Both the position numbers and the translations under genes were made by a program. This document shows positions 53,041 through 61,668 of a DNA stretch of 64,000 nt, one piece after another. Within the stretch, counting starts at the first letter, position 1. The number at the start of each line of letters is the position of its first letter. The notes under the pieces are model-generated. The model was not told the DNA's origin. It saw only the letters and a list, made by a program, of their open reading frames with translations, and ran no database searches. The stretch covers positions 1,674,001 through 1,738,000 of the forward strand of contig NZ_CP138335.1 in the NCBI RefSeq assembly GCF_040256745.1. Reading direction: 5' to 3'. Origin of the DNA: Scrofimicrobium sp. R131 (GTDB lineage: Bacteria; Actinomycetota; Actinomycetes; Actinomycetales; Actinomycetaceae).

Positions 53041-54468
53041 ATGAACGATTCGCGCGACGATCGCCCAGACGAGTACTCCGACGAACCGGAACGTAATCCG
53101 CTTGAAGAGATCCTTTCCGCGTTCTTGGGGCCCGAAGCCGCGGCTGAGGCCGCCAAGCAGTTCAGCCTGCAGGGATTCGACCTCAGCTCCATGGCCGACG
53201 CTTTTGGGGCGGGCTCAAACCCGGTCCCGTTGGGTCAACTCCAGTACCTGTTCCAGTCCACCACCGGCCCAATCAACTGGCGGATGGTCGAAGATCTCGC
53301 CAAACAGCACGCTTTTCAGGCGGACCGGGAACCGATTGGGTTCACCGAGACACGCCTGGTGAACGACGCCCTGCAGATTGCCGACCTGTGGCTGAGCCAG
53401 GTGACGGACTTTACCGTCAGCGACGCCAATTTTGAGACCTGGATCAAGGTGGACTGGGTGACGCAGACGCTGCCCGCCTGGAAGCAGATTTGCGAGCCGG
53501 TCGCGGCCAACGCGTCGCGGGCCCTCACCGAAGCCTTGCAGTCGGAGATGGGCGAGGCGGAGGACCGGGGTTTGCCCCCGGAGATTCAACAGTTGGCCGG
53601 CTCCCTGAGCACGGCTTTGCCCCGGATGTCCGGGTTGGCCTTTGGCTCCCAGATCGGCCAGGCGCTCGGGGCCATGTCGGAGCACAGTTTCGGCCCGTTC
53701 GACTCGGGCCTGCCGTTGGCGCGGCCCGGCACCACCGCCCTGGTCTTCTACAACATCATGGAGTTCACCGAGGGGCTGACCACCGACCCGCGCGAAGTGC
53801 TCTGGTACATCGCCATTCGAGAGTCGGCCCATTCGCGACTGTTCGCCTCGGTCCCCTGGCTGCAGGCCGACCTGCTCCAGGCGATCACCCGGTACTCGCA
53901 GGAGATCCGGATCGACACCGAAGCCATTGCCGAGTCGGCCCGCTCCTTCGATTTCCAGGATCCGGAGTCGCTGAACCGGGCCATGTCCGAGGGGGTGTTC
54001 TCCCCGGAGCCGACCGAGGCGCAGCAGCGAGCCCTGACCCGGATCGAAACCCTGCTGGCCCTGATTGAGGGCTGGGTCGAGGTGGTCACCGCCGAAGCGG
54101 GGCGCGACTACCTGCCCGACCTGGACAAGATGCAGGAACTCATGCGCCGGCGCCGCGTGAGCGGATCCAACGGAGAGCAGCTTCTGGCCCAGCTGGTGGG
54201 CCTGCACCTTCGCCCCCGTCAAGCTCGCAACGCCGCCAAACTCTGGCGCCTGGTTCAGGATGCTTCCGGACCGGATGGGCGCGATGCCCTCTGGGCCCAC
54301 CCGGATCTGATCCCCACCGCGCAGGAACTGGCCGACCCGGAGATTTTCTTGGCCACCCGCGAGGCGGCCAACGACACCACCGACGAGTTTGACGAGGCGT
54401 TGGAGAAACTTCTGGACGGCACCCTTGGTTGGGCGGACGGGTTGGAGCCCCCGACCGACGACAAGTAG
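53041..54468 (+). CDS. DUF2342 zinc-dependent metallopeptidase-like protein
   Basis: 475 residues of the DUF2342 / coenzyme F420 biosynthesis-associated family. The zinc-site helix appears as REVLWYIAIRESAHSRLF, with the E-x-x-H arrangement of the family. The N-terminus is acidic and disordered. TAGACT (53029-53034) is 6 nt before the ATG, so the message is probably leaderless. It lies next to PDZ-Lon and UPF0182, as in Rv3193c-Rv3195. Substrate unknown. Confidence 0.87.
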   Translation: MNDSRDDRPDEYSDEPERNPLEEILSAFLGPEAAAEAAKQFSLQGFDLSSMADAFGAGSNPVPLGQLQYLFQSTTGPINWRMVEDLAKQHAFQADREPIGFTETRLVNDALQIADLWLSQVTDFTVSDANFETWIKVDWVTQTLPAWKQICEPVAANASRALTEALQSEMGEAEDRGLPPEIQQLAGSLSTALPRMSGLAFGSQIGQALGAMSEHSFGPFDSGLPLARPGTTALVFYNIMEFTEGLTTDPREVLWYIAIRESAHSRLFASVPWLQADLLQAITRYSQEIRIDTEAIAESARSFDFQDPESLNRAMSEGVFSPEPTEAQQRALTRIETLLALIEGWVEVVTAEAGRDYLPDLDKMQELMRRRRVSGSNGEQLLAQLVGLHLRPRQARNAAKLWRLVQDASGPDGRDALWAHPDLIPTAQELADPEIFLATREAANDTTDEFDEALEKLLDGTLGWADGLEPPTDDK

Positions 54469-54547
54469 TTATCCACAGAGCGCTCGCCGCTACCTGCTCG
54501 CAGACCTGCCGGACCAGAATGGAAGGTAACTGCGAAAGGGAGTGCTG

Positions 54548-55459
54548 ATGGTCGAACGCGTCCGTGAGGGGGTGGTCCTGCTGCCCTGGGCCGACAACCT
54601 GTTGCAGGTTGGGTCCAGCTCGGAACACAGTTTTGTTCTCTCCGGCCTGGATGAGGGCACCACCACCTGGCTTCGCCGGCTCCTGAGTCGCCGCGACATT
54701 CCCCCGCTACCTTCCCTCACGCCCGATCAGCTGCGCCTGGTCGGGTTGCTCCGATCCCACGGCCTGGTGGAGACGCGCCGCTCCGCCACCGTTCGGGACC
54801 TGCATCTGCGGGTGGTTGGGCTCTCCCGGACTACGATCCTGTTTACCCGGTTGGCTGCCACCAGCGGGGTCTCTTTTATTGATGTGCGCGACGCGGCCCG
54901 GGTCGACGAAGAGGTGGAGCTCCTGTTTGGACCGGACGACCTCGGCTCCCTGCGAACCGAGGCCCTCAAGGCGGAGTTGAGTTCACGCCGGGTGGCGGTG
55001 GGGCGTTCTTCCCGGCCGCATCTGGTGGTTTCGGCTGAGCGCAGAGTGGTGGACGACCAGCGGGCGGCTCAGCTGCTGCGCGCCGACCTAATTCAGCTGC
55101 CGATTGTGGCCGACGATCGCACGATTCAGATCGGTCCGCTACTGGTCCCCGATTTGTCCCCCTGCCACATGTGCCTGGAGTTTCACCGGAGGGATTGCCT
55201 GCCAACCTGGGCGAAAGCTCGCAAGCTGCTGCTACGAACCCCCCTGTCCCCACCGGAGTTGCCGTTGGCCGCGGCGGCGGCCGGCTTGGCCCTGCATCTG
55301 GTGCAGTCGGTCCTGACGCCGGCCCTTCGCGCCGGAGCCGGCCTGCCAACCTGGGCTCTTGGCACAGCCTGGCGGCTCACCGAATCGGGGGTGGAGGAGA
55401 CCCGCTGGGATTTTCACCCGGACTGCGGGTGTCGTGCCCAACACATGTACCGCCTCTAG
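54548..55459 (+). CDS. E1/ThiF-like protein with zinc cysteines and degenerate nucleotide site
   Basis: 303 residues. Residues 80-145 follow the pattern of an E1/ThiF Rossmann fold (HLRVVGLSRTTILFTRLAA, FIDVRDAARV), but the GxGxxG loop is absent. The C-terminal part keeps the zinc tetrathiolate of E1 enzymes: C206/C209 (PCHMC) and C293/C295 (CGC). So it may bind a partner protein rather than adenylate one. Similar proteins occur beside uvrD2 in other actinobacteria (from memory). GGGAG lies 5 nt before the ATG. Its stop overlaps the uvrD2 stop by 4 bp. Confidence 0.6.
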   Translation: MVERVREGVVLLPWADNLLQVGSSSEHSFVLSGLDEGTTTWLRRLLSRRDIPPLPSLTPDQLRLVGLLRSHGLVETRRSATVRDLHLRVVGLSRTTILFTRLAATSGVSFIDVRDAARVDEEVELLFGPDDLGSLRTEALKAELSSRRVAVGRSSRPHLVVSAERRVVDDQRAAQLLRADLIQLPIVADDRTIQIGPLLVPDLSPCHMCLEFHRRDCLPTWAKARKLLLRTPLSPPELPLAAAAAGLALHLVQSVLTPALRAGAGLPTWALGTAWRLTESGVEETRWDFHPDCGCRAQHMYRL

Positions 55460-57543
55460 CTATCCTCCACCTGCTCTGCCCCGTGCTGGCGAATGAGCTG
55501 CAGAATCTGGGCCCCGTAGTCGGCCAGGCGGTTGTGCCCGATCCCGCGCACCGCCCCCAACTGACGCAGGGTCTTGGGTTTAGCGGTGGCAATGTCGCGC
55601 AGGGTGACGTCGTTCATCACGGCGAAGGCGGGGCGGGACAGTTCCCCGGCCACACCCAGGCGCCAACGCCGCAGTTCTTCGAACAGGGCGAGGGTGGCCG
55701 GGTCGGACTCAGCTAGGAACCGTTCCTTGTCCTGGCTGAGCTTTTGCTTGGCGCTCTGATCACCTTCGGCTCGACGCCGCGCGGGAGCCGCCTCCTCGGG
55801 CCAAAGCGGAGCCAGGAACCGACTGACCTTGCGTTTCTGGCTGCGCCCCCCGCTACGGCTTCGGGCGTAGGACACCTGCAGCAGGTCGCGGGCCCGGGTG
55901 ATCCCGACGTAGAGCAGCCGACGTTCCTCCTCTACCGTTTCGGGTAGCTCCGCCAGCGAGATTGGAATCAGCCCCTCACTCACCCCGGCCAGGAAGACCA
56001 CGTCCCATTCCAACCCCTTGGCGGCGTGCAGGGTGGAGAGCACCACCCCGTTGACCTGGGGGGCGGCCTGCGCCTGGGCCCGTTCAAGCAGATCCTCGAC
56101 AAACTGGCCGAGGCTGAGCTCCGGTTTGGACCGCGCCAGGGCGGCCAGCGCCTCCAAGTTTTCCCACCGTTCCCGCGACGCGCCTTCGCGCTGCGGCGGC
56201 TCCGGGGTCCACCCCGCCCCCAGCAAAATGTCTTCCACCTGGGTTGACAGCTCCGCTTCAGCCTCGCCCTCTCCCACCAGTTCGCGCATCCGCGCCCCCT
56301 GTCGCAGCAGGACGAGCGCGCGGCGGATTTCCTCTCGTTCGAAGAAGCGGGCCCCACCGTGGACCTGCACCCCCAGACCCAGGTCGGTCAGCGCCTGCTC
56401 CAGGGCCTCGGACTGCGCATTGGTCCGGTACAGCACCGCGATTTGTGCCAGCGGTCGACCCTGCTGGGACAGGTCCTGAATCTGCTGGGCAATGCCGCGG
56501 GCCTCATCCTCATCGGTGGGGAAGGATCGGAACGACACGGCCGGCCCGCCCTCGCGCTGCGAGACCAGGCGCACCGCCCCCTCCAATCCCCGCTCGGGGC
56601 CGAGCCCGTTGATCCCCCGCGCCCGAGCCATCACCTGGTTGGCGACCGCTACCACCTGCGGAGTGGACCGGTAGTCCCGGTTCAGCTCTACCACTTTCGC
56701 CTCGGGGAACTGCGTCGGAAAATCAATCAGGTAGCGGGGGCTGGCCCCGGCAAATGAGTAAATGGTCTGGGAGACGTCACCCACGACGCAGATGTCCCGG
56801 CGCGGGCCCCGCCACAGGTTCAACAGGTGCTGCTGCAGGGTGGAAACGTCCTGATACTCGTCCACCACAAACGAGCGGTACTGCCCCCGCACTTTTTGCC
56901 GGATGTCGTCGCGTTCTTGCAGCAGCCCGCAGGTCAGGGTCAGCACATCTTCGAAGTCGATCACCTGGCGTTCAGCCTTCGCCTGCTCATAGGCGTCGTA
57001 AATACGGGCAAAATCTTCCATCGACAGGTCGGCCGGAGCCGCCCGCCCGAGCTTGGCGGCCTGCTGGGGGTAGTCCTCCAAGCTGATCATCGAGACTTTG
57101 GCCCACTCAATCTCAGCGGCCAGGTCCCGCACCGAAGTCTTGTCCACCCGCACCCCCACCCGGGTGGCGGCCGAAGCCACCAGGGCCGCCTTGTGCCCAA
57201 CCACCTGGGGGACCGATCCGGAAAATGCCCGCTCCCAAAAGTAGGAAAGTTGGCGCAAAGCCGCCGAGTGGAATGTACGGGCCTGTACCCCGTGCACGCC
57301 CAGATCTCGCAGCCGTGAGCGCATCTCAGCCGCGGCCCGGGCCGTGAACGTCACCGCCAGAATCGAGGTGGGGCTGAGCTGCCCCGAAGCCACCCCGTAG
57401 GCAATTCGGTAGGTGATTGCCCGGGTTTTCCCGGTCCCGGCACCGGCCCGCACGCAGAGCGGCCCCCCAACCTGCAGGGCGACCTCTTGCTGCTGGGGGT
57501 CCAGGGCGGCCAGCAACTCCTCGGGTTGTTTCATTTCAGACAT
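55456..57543 (-). CDS. uvrD2: UvrD2-type superfamily I DNA helicase with HRDC domain
   Basis: 695 residues. Helicase motif I is AGAGTGKTRAITYR, motif II is VDEYQDVS, motif III VVGDVSQTIYSFAGAS, motif V/VI VLSTLHAAKGLEWDVVFLAG and RRLLYVGITRARDLL. A C-terminal HRDC domain spans about 620-690 (LRQLGAVRGIGHNRL). The four-cysteine motif found between helicase and HRDC in mycobacterial UvrD2 is absent: no Cys after about residue 250. GACAAT (57555-57550) lies 6 nt before the ATG, a leaderless layout. Confidence 0.92.
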   Translation of the reverse strand: MSEMKQPEELLAALDPQQQEVALQVGGPLCVRAGAGTGKTRAITYRIAYGVASGQLSPTSILAVTFTARAAAEMRSRLRDLGVHGVQARTFHSAALRQLSYFWERAFSGSVPQVVGHKAALVASAATRVGVRVDKTSVRDLAAEIEWAKVSMISLEDYPQQAAKLGRAAPADLSMEDFARIYDAYEQAKAERQVIDFEDVLTLTCGLLQERDDIRQKVRGQYRSFVVDEYQDVSTLQQHLLNLWRGPRRDICVVGDVSQTIYSFAGASPRYLIDFPTQFPEAKVVELNRDYRSTPQVVAVANQVMARARGINGLGPERGLEGAVRLVSQREGGPAVSFRSFPTDEDEARGIAQQIQDLSQQGRPLAQIAVLYRTNAQSEALEQALTDLGLGVQVHGGARFFEREEIRRALVLLRQGARMRELVGEGEAEAELSTQVEDILLGAGWTPEPPQREGASRERWENLEALAALARSKPELSLGQFVEDLLERAQAQAAPQVNGVVLSTLHAAKGLEWDVVFLAGVSEGLIPISLAELPETVEEERRLLYVGITRARDLLQVSYARSRSGGRSQKRKVSRFLAPLWPEEAAPARRRAEGDQSAKQKLSQDKERFLAESDPATLALFEELRRWRLGVAGELSRPAFAVMNDVTLRDIATAKPKTLRQLGAVRGIGHNRLADYGAQILQLIRQHGAEQVEDS

Positions 57544-57588
57544 ACTCCCATTGTCCCCACCGCTCCGACAAAACCCATTTCCCCCGGC

Positions 57589-58470
57589 CTACTGTGGATA
57601 GGGCAGGGGTGCCCCCAGCCAGTCGGACAGCATGGCCGCCGCAATGGAACTGGGCCGGGGCGCCAGGATTTGGCCGGTCTGCAACGCCGCCACATACTCG
57701 TCCCGCGCGAAGAACCGGGCATAGTCAATCTCCACCCGATCCGGGACCGGTTCCACCTCGTCACCGATCGTCTCGGCGTGAAAAGCCAGCATCAGTGAGC
57801 GCGGCCCGGGCCAGGGCTGGGCCCCCAGGTAGCTGAAGTTTTGCACCGGTACGCTCACCTCTTCCCACAGTTCCCGCTCAATCGCCCGTCGCGGGGTCTC
57901 CCCCGCCTCGATATAACCGGCCGGAACCGAAAGCATCGGCCGATCCCAGGCTGCATTGTGCGCCAGCAGCACCCGGTCCTGCCCGTCGGTGACCCGCACG
58001 ATCACGACCGGATCGGTCCGGGGGTACTCAACGTGACCGCAGTGTTGGCACCGACTGGCCCAGCCGGCCTCCGCAGATTGGACCCGGTGACCGCAGCGAA
58101 CACAGTACCGATCCGTGTCGTGCCACCGGCCCAAGGCCACCGCCTGGGCGGCTAGGAAAGACTCGTTATCGCCGAGGGTGGCAGCCATCTCAATCAGGGG
58201 CCGAAACTGAACGCCCGCAGGAAGGCCAGCACCGTCCCACAGTTGCGCCAAATAGATTGTCCCGTTGGGATCGCGGCCCAGCAGATAGGGTTCAGCGGAG
58301 CCGAGTTTCCGCGTGGTCCAGAGCCGGTCCCCCTGCACGGCCACCTCGCCCCGCCCGGTCACCACCAGGGAGCGCCACGACCCCGGGGTCAGGTCCGCGG
58401 GCCGAAACTCCGCCCGCGATTCCCCCATCGAGTCGATCGCCCCTCGATCAAGCATCAACTGTAAACTCAC
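57589..58470 (-). CDS. nudC: NAD(+) diphosphatase / NADH pyrophosphatase
   Basis: 293 residues. The zinc ribbon is C123/C126 and C141/C144 (CVRC, CQHC), the Nudix box spans about 185-207 (GYIEAGETPRRAIERELWEE), and QPWPGPRS is the NADH pyrophosphatase subtype motif. It cleaves NADH/NAD to NMN(H) and AMP and in E. coli removes NAD caps from RNA. GTG start; TAAGCT (58482-58477) is exactly 6 nt upstream, while the GGAGGG touching the GTG is too close to act as a ribosome binding site. Divergent from rph. Confidence 0.94.
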   Translation of the reverse strand: MSLQLMLDRGAIDSMGESRAEFRPADLTPGSWRSLVVTGRGEVAVQGDRLWTTRKLGSAEPYLLGRDPNGTIYLAQLWDGAGLPAGVQFRPLIEMAATLGDNESFLAAQAVALGRWHDTDRYCVRCGHRVQSAEAGWASRCQHCGHVEYPRTDPVVIVRVTDGQDRVLLAHNAAWDRPMLSVPAGYIEAGETPRRAIERELWEEVSVPVQNFSYLGAQPWPGPRSLMLAFHAETIGDEVEPVPDRVEIDYARFFARDEYVAALQTGQILAPRPSSIAAAMLSDWLGAPLPYPQ

Positions 58471-58539
58471 CCCTCCAGCTTAGCTGCCGGGGCCCGAGTG
58501 ACATTTCCACCTGTCGGAGGAAGCGACTACGGTTGAATC

Positions 58540-59322
58540 ATGGCAAATGAGATGAGCAAATCGCGGGCCGACGGACGGGCCGTCAATCAACTTCGACCGG
58601 TAAAGATCACCCGCGGCTGGGGCTCAGCCGGGGAAGGCTCCGTGCTGATTGAGTTCGGCCGGACGCGGGTCCTGTGCGTGGCCTCCCTGACCGAAGGCGT
58701 GCCGCGCTGGCGGTCCGGATCCGGGGAAGGCTGGGTGACCGCAGAGTATGCCATGCTGCCCCGGGCCACCTCGCAACGCTCCGGGCGCGAATCCGTCCGG
58801 GGAAAAGTGGGGGGACGCACCCACGAGATTTCCCGGCTGATTGGCCGCTCCCTCCGGGCGGTGGTCGACGTCGCGGCCCTCGGTGAGAACACGATCATCT
58901 TGGACTGTGACGTTCTGCAGGCTGACGGGGGCACCCGCACGGCCGCCATTACCGGGGCTTGGGTCGCACTGCAGGACGCCATCAACTTCGGGCGTGAGCA
59001 GAAGCTGATTCGGGAACGGAAGAACCACCCGGCCCTGAAGGACTCGATCTCTGCGATCTCCGTCGGCATTATCGACGGCGTGCCGATGCTGGATCTGCCC
59101 TACGAAGAGGACGTCCGCGCCGAAACCGACATGAACATTGTTGAAACCGGGACCGGCGGACTAGTTGAGGTCCAGGGCACGGCTGAGGGAGCCCCGTTCA
59201 GCCGCTCTGAGCTGACCGAACTGCTGGACCTGGCCCACCACGGCAATCAGCAGCTGCGCGCCCTCCAACTGGCAGCCCTGGAACTGCCGCTGGGCGAAAC
59301 TCTAGCCAGCGACTGGAACTAG
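58540..59322 (+). CDS. rph: ribonuclease PH
   Basis: A 260-residue phosphorolytic 3'-5' exonuclease that trims tRNA 3' ends. Family marks: [48 protein letters not shown] and [25 protein letters not shown] (58528-58533) sits 6 nt before the ATG, with no Shine-Dalgarno sequence. rdgB begins 3 bp after its stop, the same rph-rdgB pair seen in mycobacteria. Confidence 0.97.
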   Translation: MANEMSKSRADGRAVNQLRPVKITRGWGSAGEGSVLIEFGRTRVLCVASLTEGVPRWRSGSGEGWVTAEYAMLPRATSQRSGRESVRGKVGGRTHEISRLIGRSLRAVVDVAALGENTIILDCDVLQADGGTRTAAITGAWVALQDAINFGREQKLIRERKNHPALKDSISAISVGIIDGVPMLDLPYEEDVRAETDMNIVETGTGGLVEVQGTAEGAPFSRSELTELLDLAHHGNQQLRALQLAALELPLGETLASDWN

Positions 59323-59325
59323 GCG

Positions 59326-59946
59326 ATGACCACCTCTCCGCGCCTGGTGGTTGCCACCGGAAATCAGCACAAAGTTGAAGAAATCCGCTCGATCCTCACG
59401 CCGTACTTCTCGGAGGCGATCCTGGCTGACATTGCTCCGCTCGGCCAGTTCACCCGGGAGGAACCGGTGGAAGACGGCGTCACTTTCGAGGCCAACTCCC
59501 TGATTAAGGCCCGGGCCGCCTGCCGGTTGACCGGGCTGCCGGCCCTGGCTGACGACTCGGGAATTACCGTCGATGTGCTCGGGGGTGCCCCGGGGGTGTT
59601 TTCCGCTCGCTGGTGCGGCCACCATGGGGATGACCGGGCGAACCGGGAACTGCTCCTCGCCCAGCTGGCGGATGTGCCCGATCAGCACCGCGGCTGCGCG
59701 TTCGTGGCCTGCGTGACCCTGGTCCTTCCCGACGGGCGAGAGTTCGCCACCGAAGGACGCGTCAAAGGACACCTGGCCCGTCAAAGCTCAGGCAGTGGTG
59801 GGTTCGGCTACGACCCGATCTTTGTTCCGGACGGTTTTTCCGTCACGACAGCTCAGCTCAGCCCAGCAGAGAAGAACGCCCTGTCCCACCGGGGTCAGGC
59901 GGTGCGGCTGATGGTGGAGCACCTGCAGGAACTGCTGGGCGACTAG
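59326..59946 (+). CDS. rdgB: XTP/dITP diphosphatase (RdgB/HAM1)
   Basis: 206 residues that remove deaminated purine triphosphates (ITP, dITP, XTP). VVATGNQHKVEEI is the family start, then GLPALADDSGITVDVLGGAPG and the substrate-binding GSGGFGYDPIFVP and LSPAEKNALSHRGQA. It follows rph by 3 bp. Its stop overlaps the convergent MBL gene stop by 4 bp. Confidence 0.96.
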   Translation: MTTSPRLVVATGNQHKVEEIRSILTPYFSEAILADIAPLGQFTREEPVEDGVTFEANSLIKARAACRLTGLPALADDSGITVDVLGGAPGVFSARWCGHHGDDRANRELLLAQLADVPDQHRGCAFVACVTLVLPDGREFATEGRVKGHLARQSSGSGGFGYDPIFVPDGFSVTTAQLSPAEKNALSHRGQAVRLMVEHLQELLGD

Positions 59947-60719
59947 AGTTCAAACACCTGCCCGGGTCGGGCCGCCTCCAGCGGTCCCGCCCAGGTGCGC
60001 TCGGTTTCCGCCAGCACCACGGAGGGATCGGTCCAGGGCTGAATGTGGGTCAGCACCAGCTGCCCCACCCCGGCCTCCGTCGCCAGTTCTCCGGCCCGCT
60101 CGCCGTCCAGGTGAATACCCCGAACAGTGTCCGCGCTGGTGAAGGCCGCCTCGGACAGCAGCAGGTCGACCCCCAGGGCCATCCGGGTGATGGACTCGCA
60201 GGTGTCGGTGTCCCCGGTGAAAGCCAACGACTTGGCTCCGGGGGCTTCGACCCGATAGCCGAACGTTTCCACCGTGTGCCGGGCCCGGTACGGGGTGATG
60301 GTCATCGGCCCCACCTGGAAAGGCACCTCGGGCTGAACCGTCACCACGTCGAAGATCTCAGAGATTTCCTCCGGGGTGGCCCACCCATCGAGCTGGCACA
60401 TCCGGTGTGCGATGTTGTCCGGACCGTAAATCCGGCAGATCGGGGCCTGCCCAGCCGGGTTCCACCGGTTGTGCACGTACAGCGAAATGATGTCACCCAT
60501 GTGGTCTGAATGGCCGTGGGTGAAGACCACCGCATCCAGGTCCTGCGGGTTCAGGTACTTCCACAGGGCCCCAAAGGCCCCCGGCCCCAGGTCAAAAACC
60601 ACCGACCAGGTGCGGGTTCGACCGGCGTCATCGGGCCCCTCAGCCTGCACCAGGTAGCTGGACGCGGCGGACTCAGGTCCCGACATGGACCCGGAGCAAC
60701 CAATGATCGTCAGTTTCAT
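59943..60719 (-). CDS. metallo-beta-lactamase fold phosphodiesterase, Rv1339-like
   Basis: 258 residues. The MBL metal motif is FTHGHSDHMGD, with a further His in RARHTVETFGY, Asp in AFTGDTD and His in LVLTHIQPW. It is annotated in some genomes as RNase Z, but the neighbours (murI before it, rph-rdgB opposite) are those of Rv1339, reported as an atypical cyclic-AMP phosphodiesterase. GAGGT lies 5 nt before the ATG, and murI ends 7 bp upstream, so they form an operon. Confidence 0.85.
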   Translation of the reverse strand: MKLTIIGCSGSMSGPESAASSYLVQAEGPDDAGRTRTWSVVFDLGPGAFGALWKYLNPQDLDAVVFTHGHSDHMGDIISLYVHNRWNPAGQAPICRIYGPDNIAHRMCQLDGWATPEEISEIFDVVTVQPEVPFQVGPMTITPYRARHTVETFGYRVEAPGAKSLAFTGDTDTCESITRMALGVDLLLSEAAFTSADTVRGIHLDGERAGELATEAGVGQLVLTHIQPWTDPSVVLAETERTWAGPLEAARPGQVFEL

Positions 60720-60726
60720 CGTGACC

Positions 60727-61545
60727 TCAAACCGTATTCACCGTGGAGATGTGTTGAACTTCTGGCCCCAGGAAGCGCCGCGCCAAAGCCGAGAACCGGG
60801 GCGAATCCTCAGTGGCCAGGAACTGGTAGTCCGCCACCTGCCCGGCCGGCCTGGGATCGTGCAGCAGGTTCAGTTCCATCAGCTTCGAATAGACGGTCTT
60901 TGCCGTTGCTTCCGAGGAAGCCACCAGGTTGACCTGCGGGCCCAGCACGTAGGAGATGGCCCCCGTCAGCAACGGGTAGTGGGTGCATCCCAGGATAACC
61001 GTGTCCACCCCGTAGTCGATCAGAGGATCCAGGTACCGTTGGGCCACGGCCAGCAGCTCGTCGCCGGTGGTAACCCCGTTTTCGACAAACTCGACGAACC
61101 TAGGGCATGCCTGCTGGAACACCTCCAGCCCCGGAACCGCCTGGAGTGCGCGCAGGTAGGCGCCCGACTCGACTGTCGCGGTGGTCCCAATGACCCCAAC
61201 CTTGCCGTTCCGGGTTTGCGTGGCCGCCTCGCCCGCAGCCGGGGAAATGACCTCCACCACCGGGATTCCCTGGCGGATCCAGTAGCGCTCGTGCGCATCG
61301 CTGAGCGCGGCCGCCGTCCCGGTATTGCAGGCAACCACCAGCATTTTGACCCCGCGCGCCACCAGCGCGTCCAACCCGGCAATGGTCAGCTCTCGTACCT
61401 CCGCGATCGGGCGCGGGCCGTAGGGGGTGTGGGCGGTGTCGCCCAGGTAGATGATGTCCTCATCGGGCAAATTGTCGATGACAGCGCGCGCGACGGTAAG
61501 CCCTCCGAGGCCGGAGTCAAAAATCCCAATCGGCGCATTGTTCAT
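60727..61545 (-). CDS. murI: glutamate racemase
   Basis: 272 residues supplying D-glutamate for peptidoglycan. The two catalytic cysteines are in VVACNTGTAA and ILGCTHYPLL, and IGIFDSGLGGLTVARAV is the family start. The start at 61545 has TACGGT (61558-61553) 7 nt upstream, supporting it over an ORF start 75 bp earlier. Co-transcribed with the Rv1339-like gene. Confidence 0.96.
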   Translation of the reverse strand: MNNAPIGIFDSGLGGLTVARAVIDNLPDEDIIYLGDTAHTPYGPRPIAEVRELTIAGLDALVARGVKMLVVACNTGTAAALSDAHERYWIRQGIPVVEVISPAAGEAATQTRNGKVGVIGTTATVESGAYLRALQAVPGLEVFQQACPRFVEFVENGVTTGDELLAVAQRYLDPLIDYGVDTVILGCTHYPLLTGAISYVLGPQVNLVASSEATAKTVYSKLMELNLLHDPRPAGQVADYQFLATEDSPRFSALARRFLGPEVQHISTVNTV

Positions 61546-61668
61546 GGTTCTGACCGTAGCGCCCCCATCGACCTTTCGGAACTGGATAGAGCGTGATACC
61601 CGACATAACCGCCTGCTCACCCCTGAAACTGTCGACCCTAGTGAGCAATTTCGCGCTACCGTTAACGC

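Noticed and set aside
54469-54477. Perfect DnaA box TTATCCACA right after the DUF2342 stop, and a near match TTATCCACG at 17067-17075
   Set aside because: They are single isolated sites with no cluster, no AT-rich unwinding region and no dnaA/dnaN genes nearby, so neither is an origin of replication.
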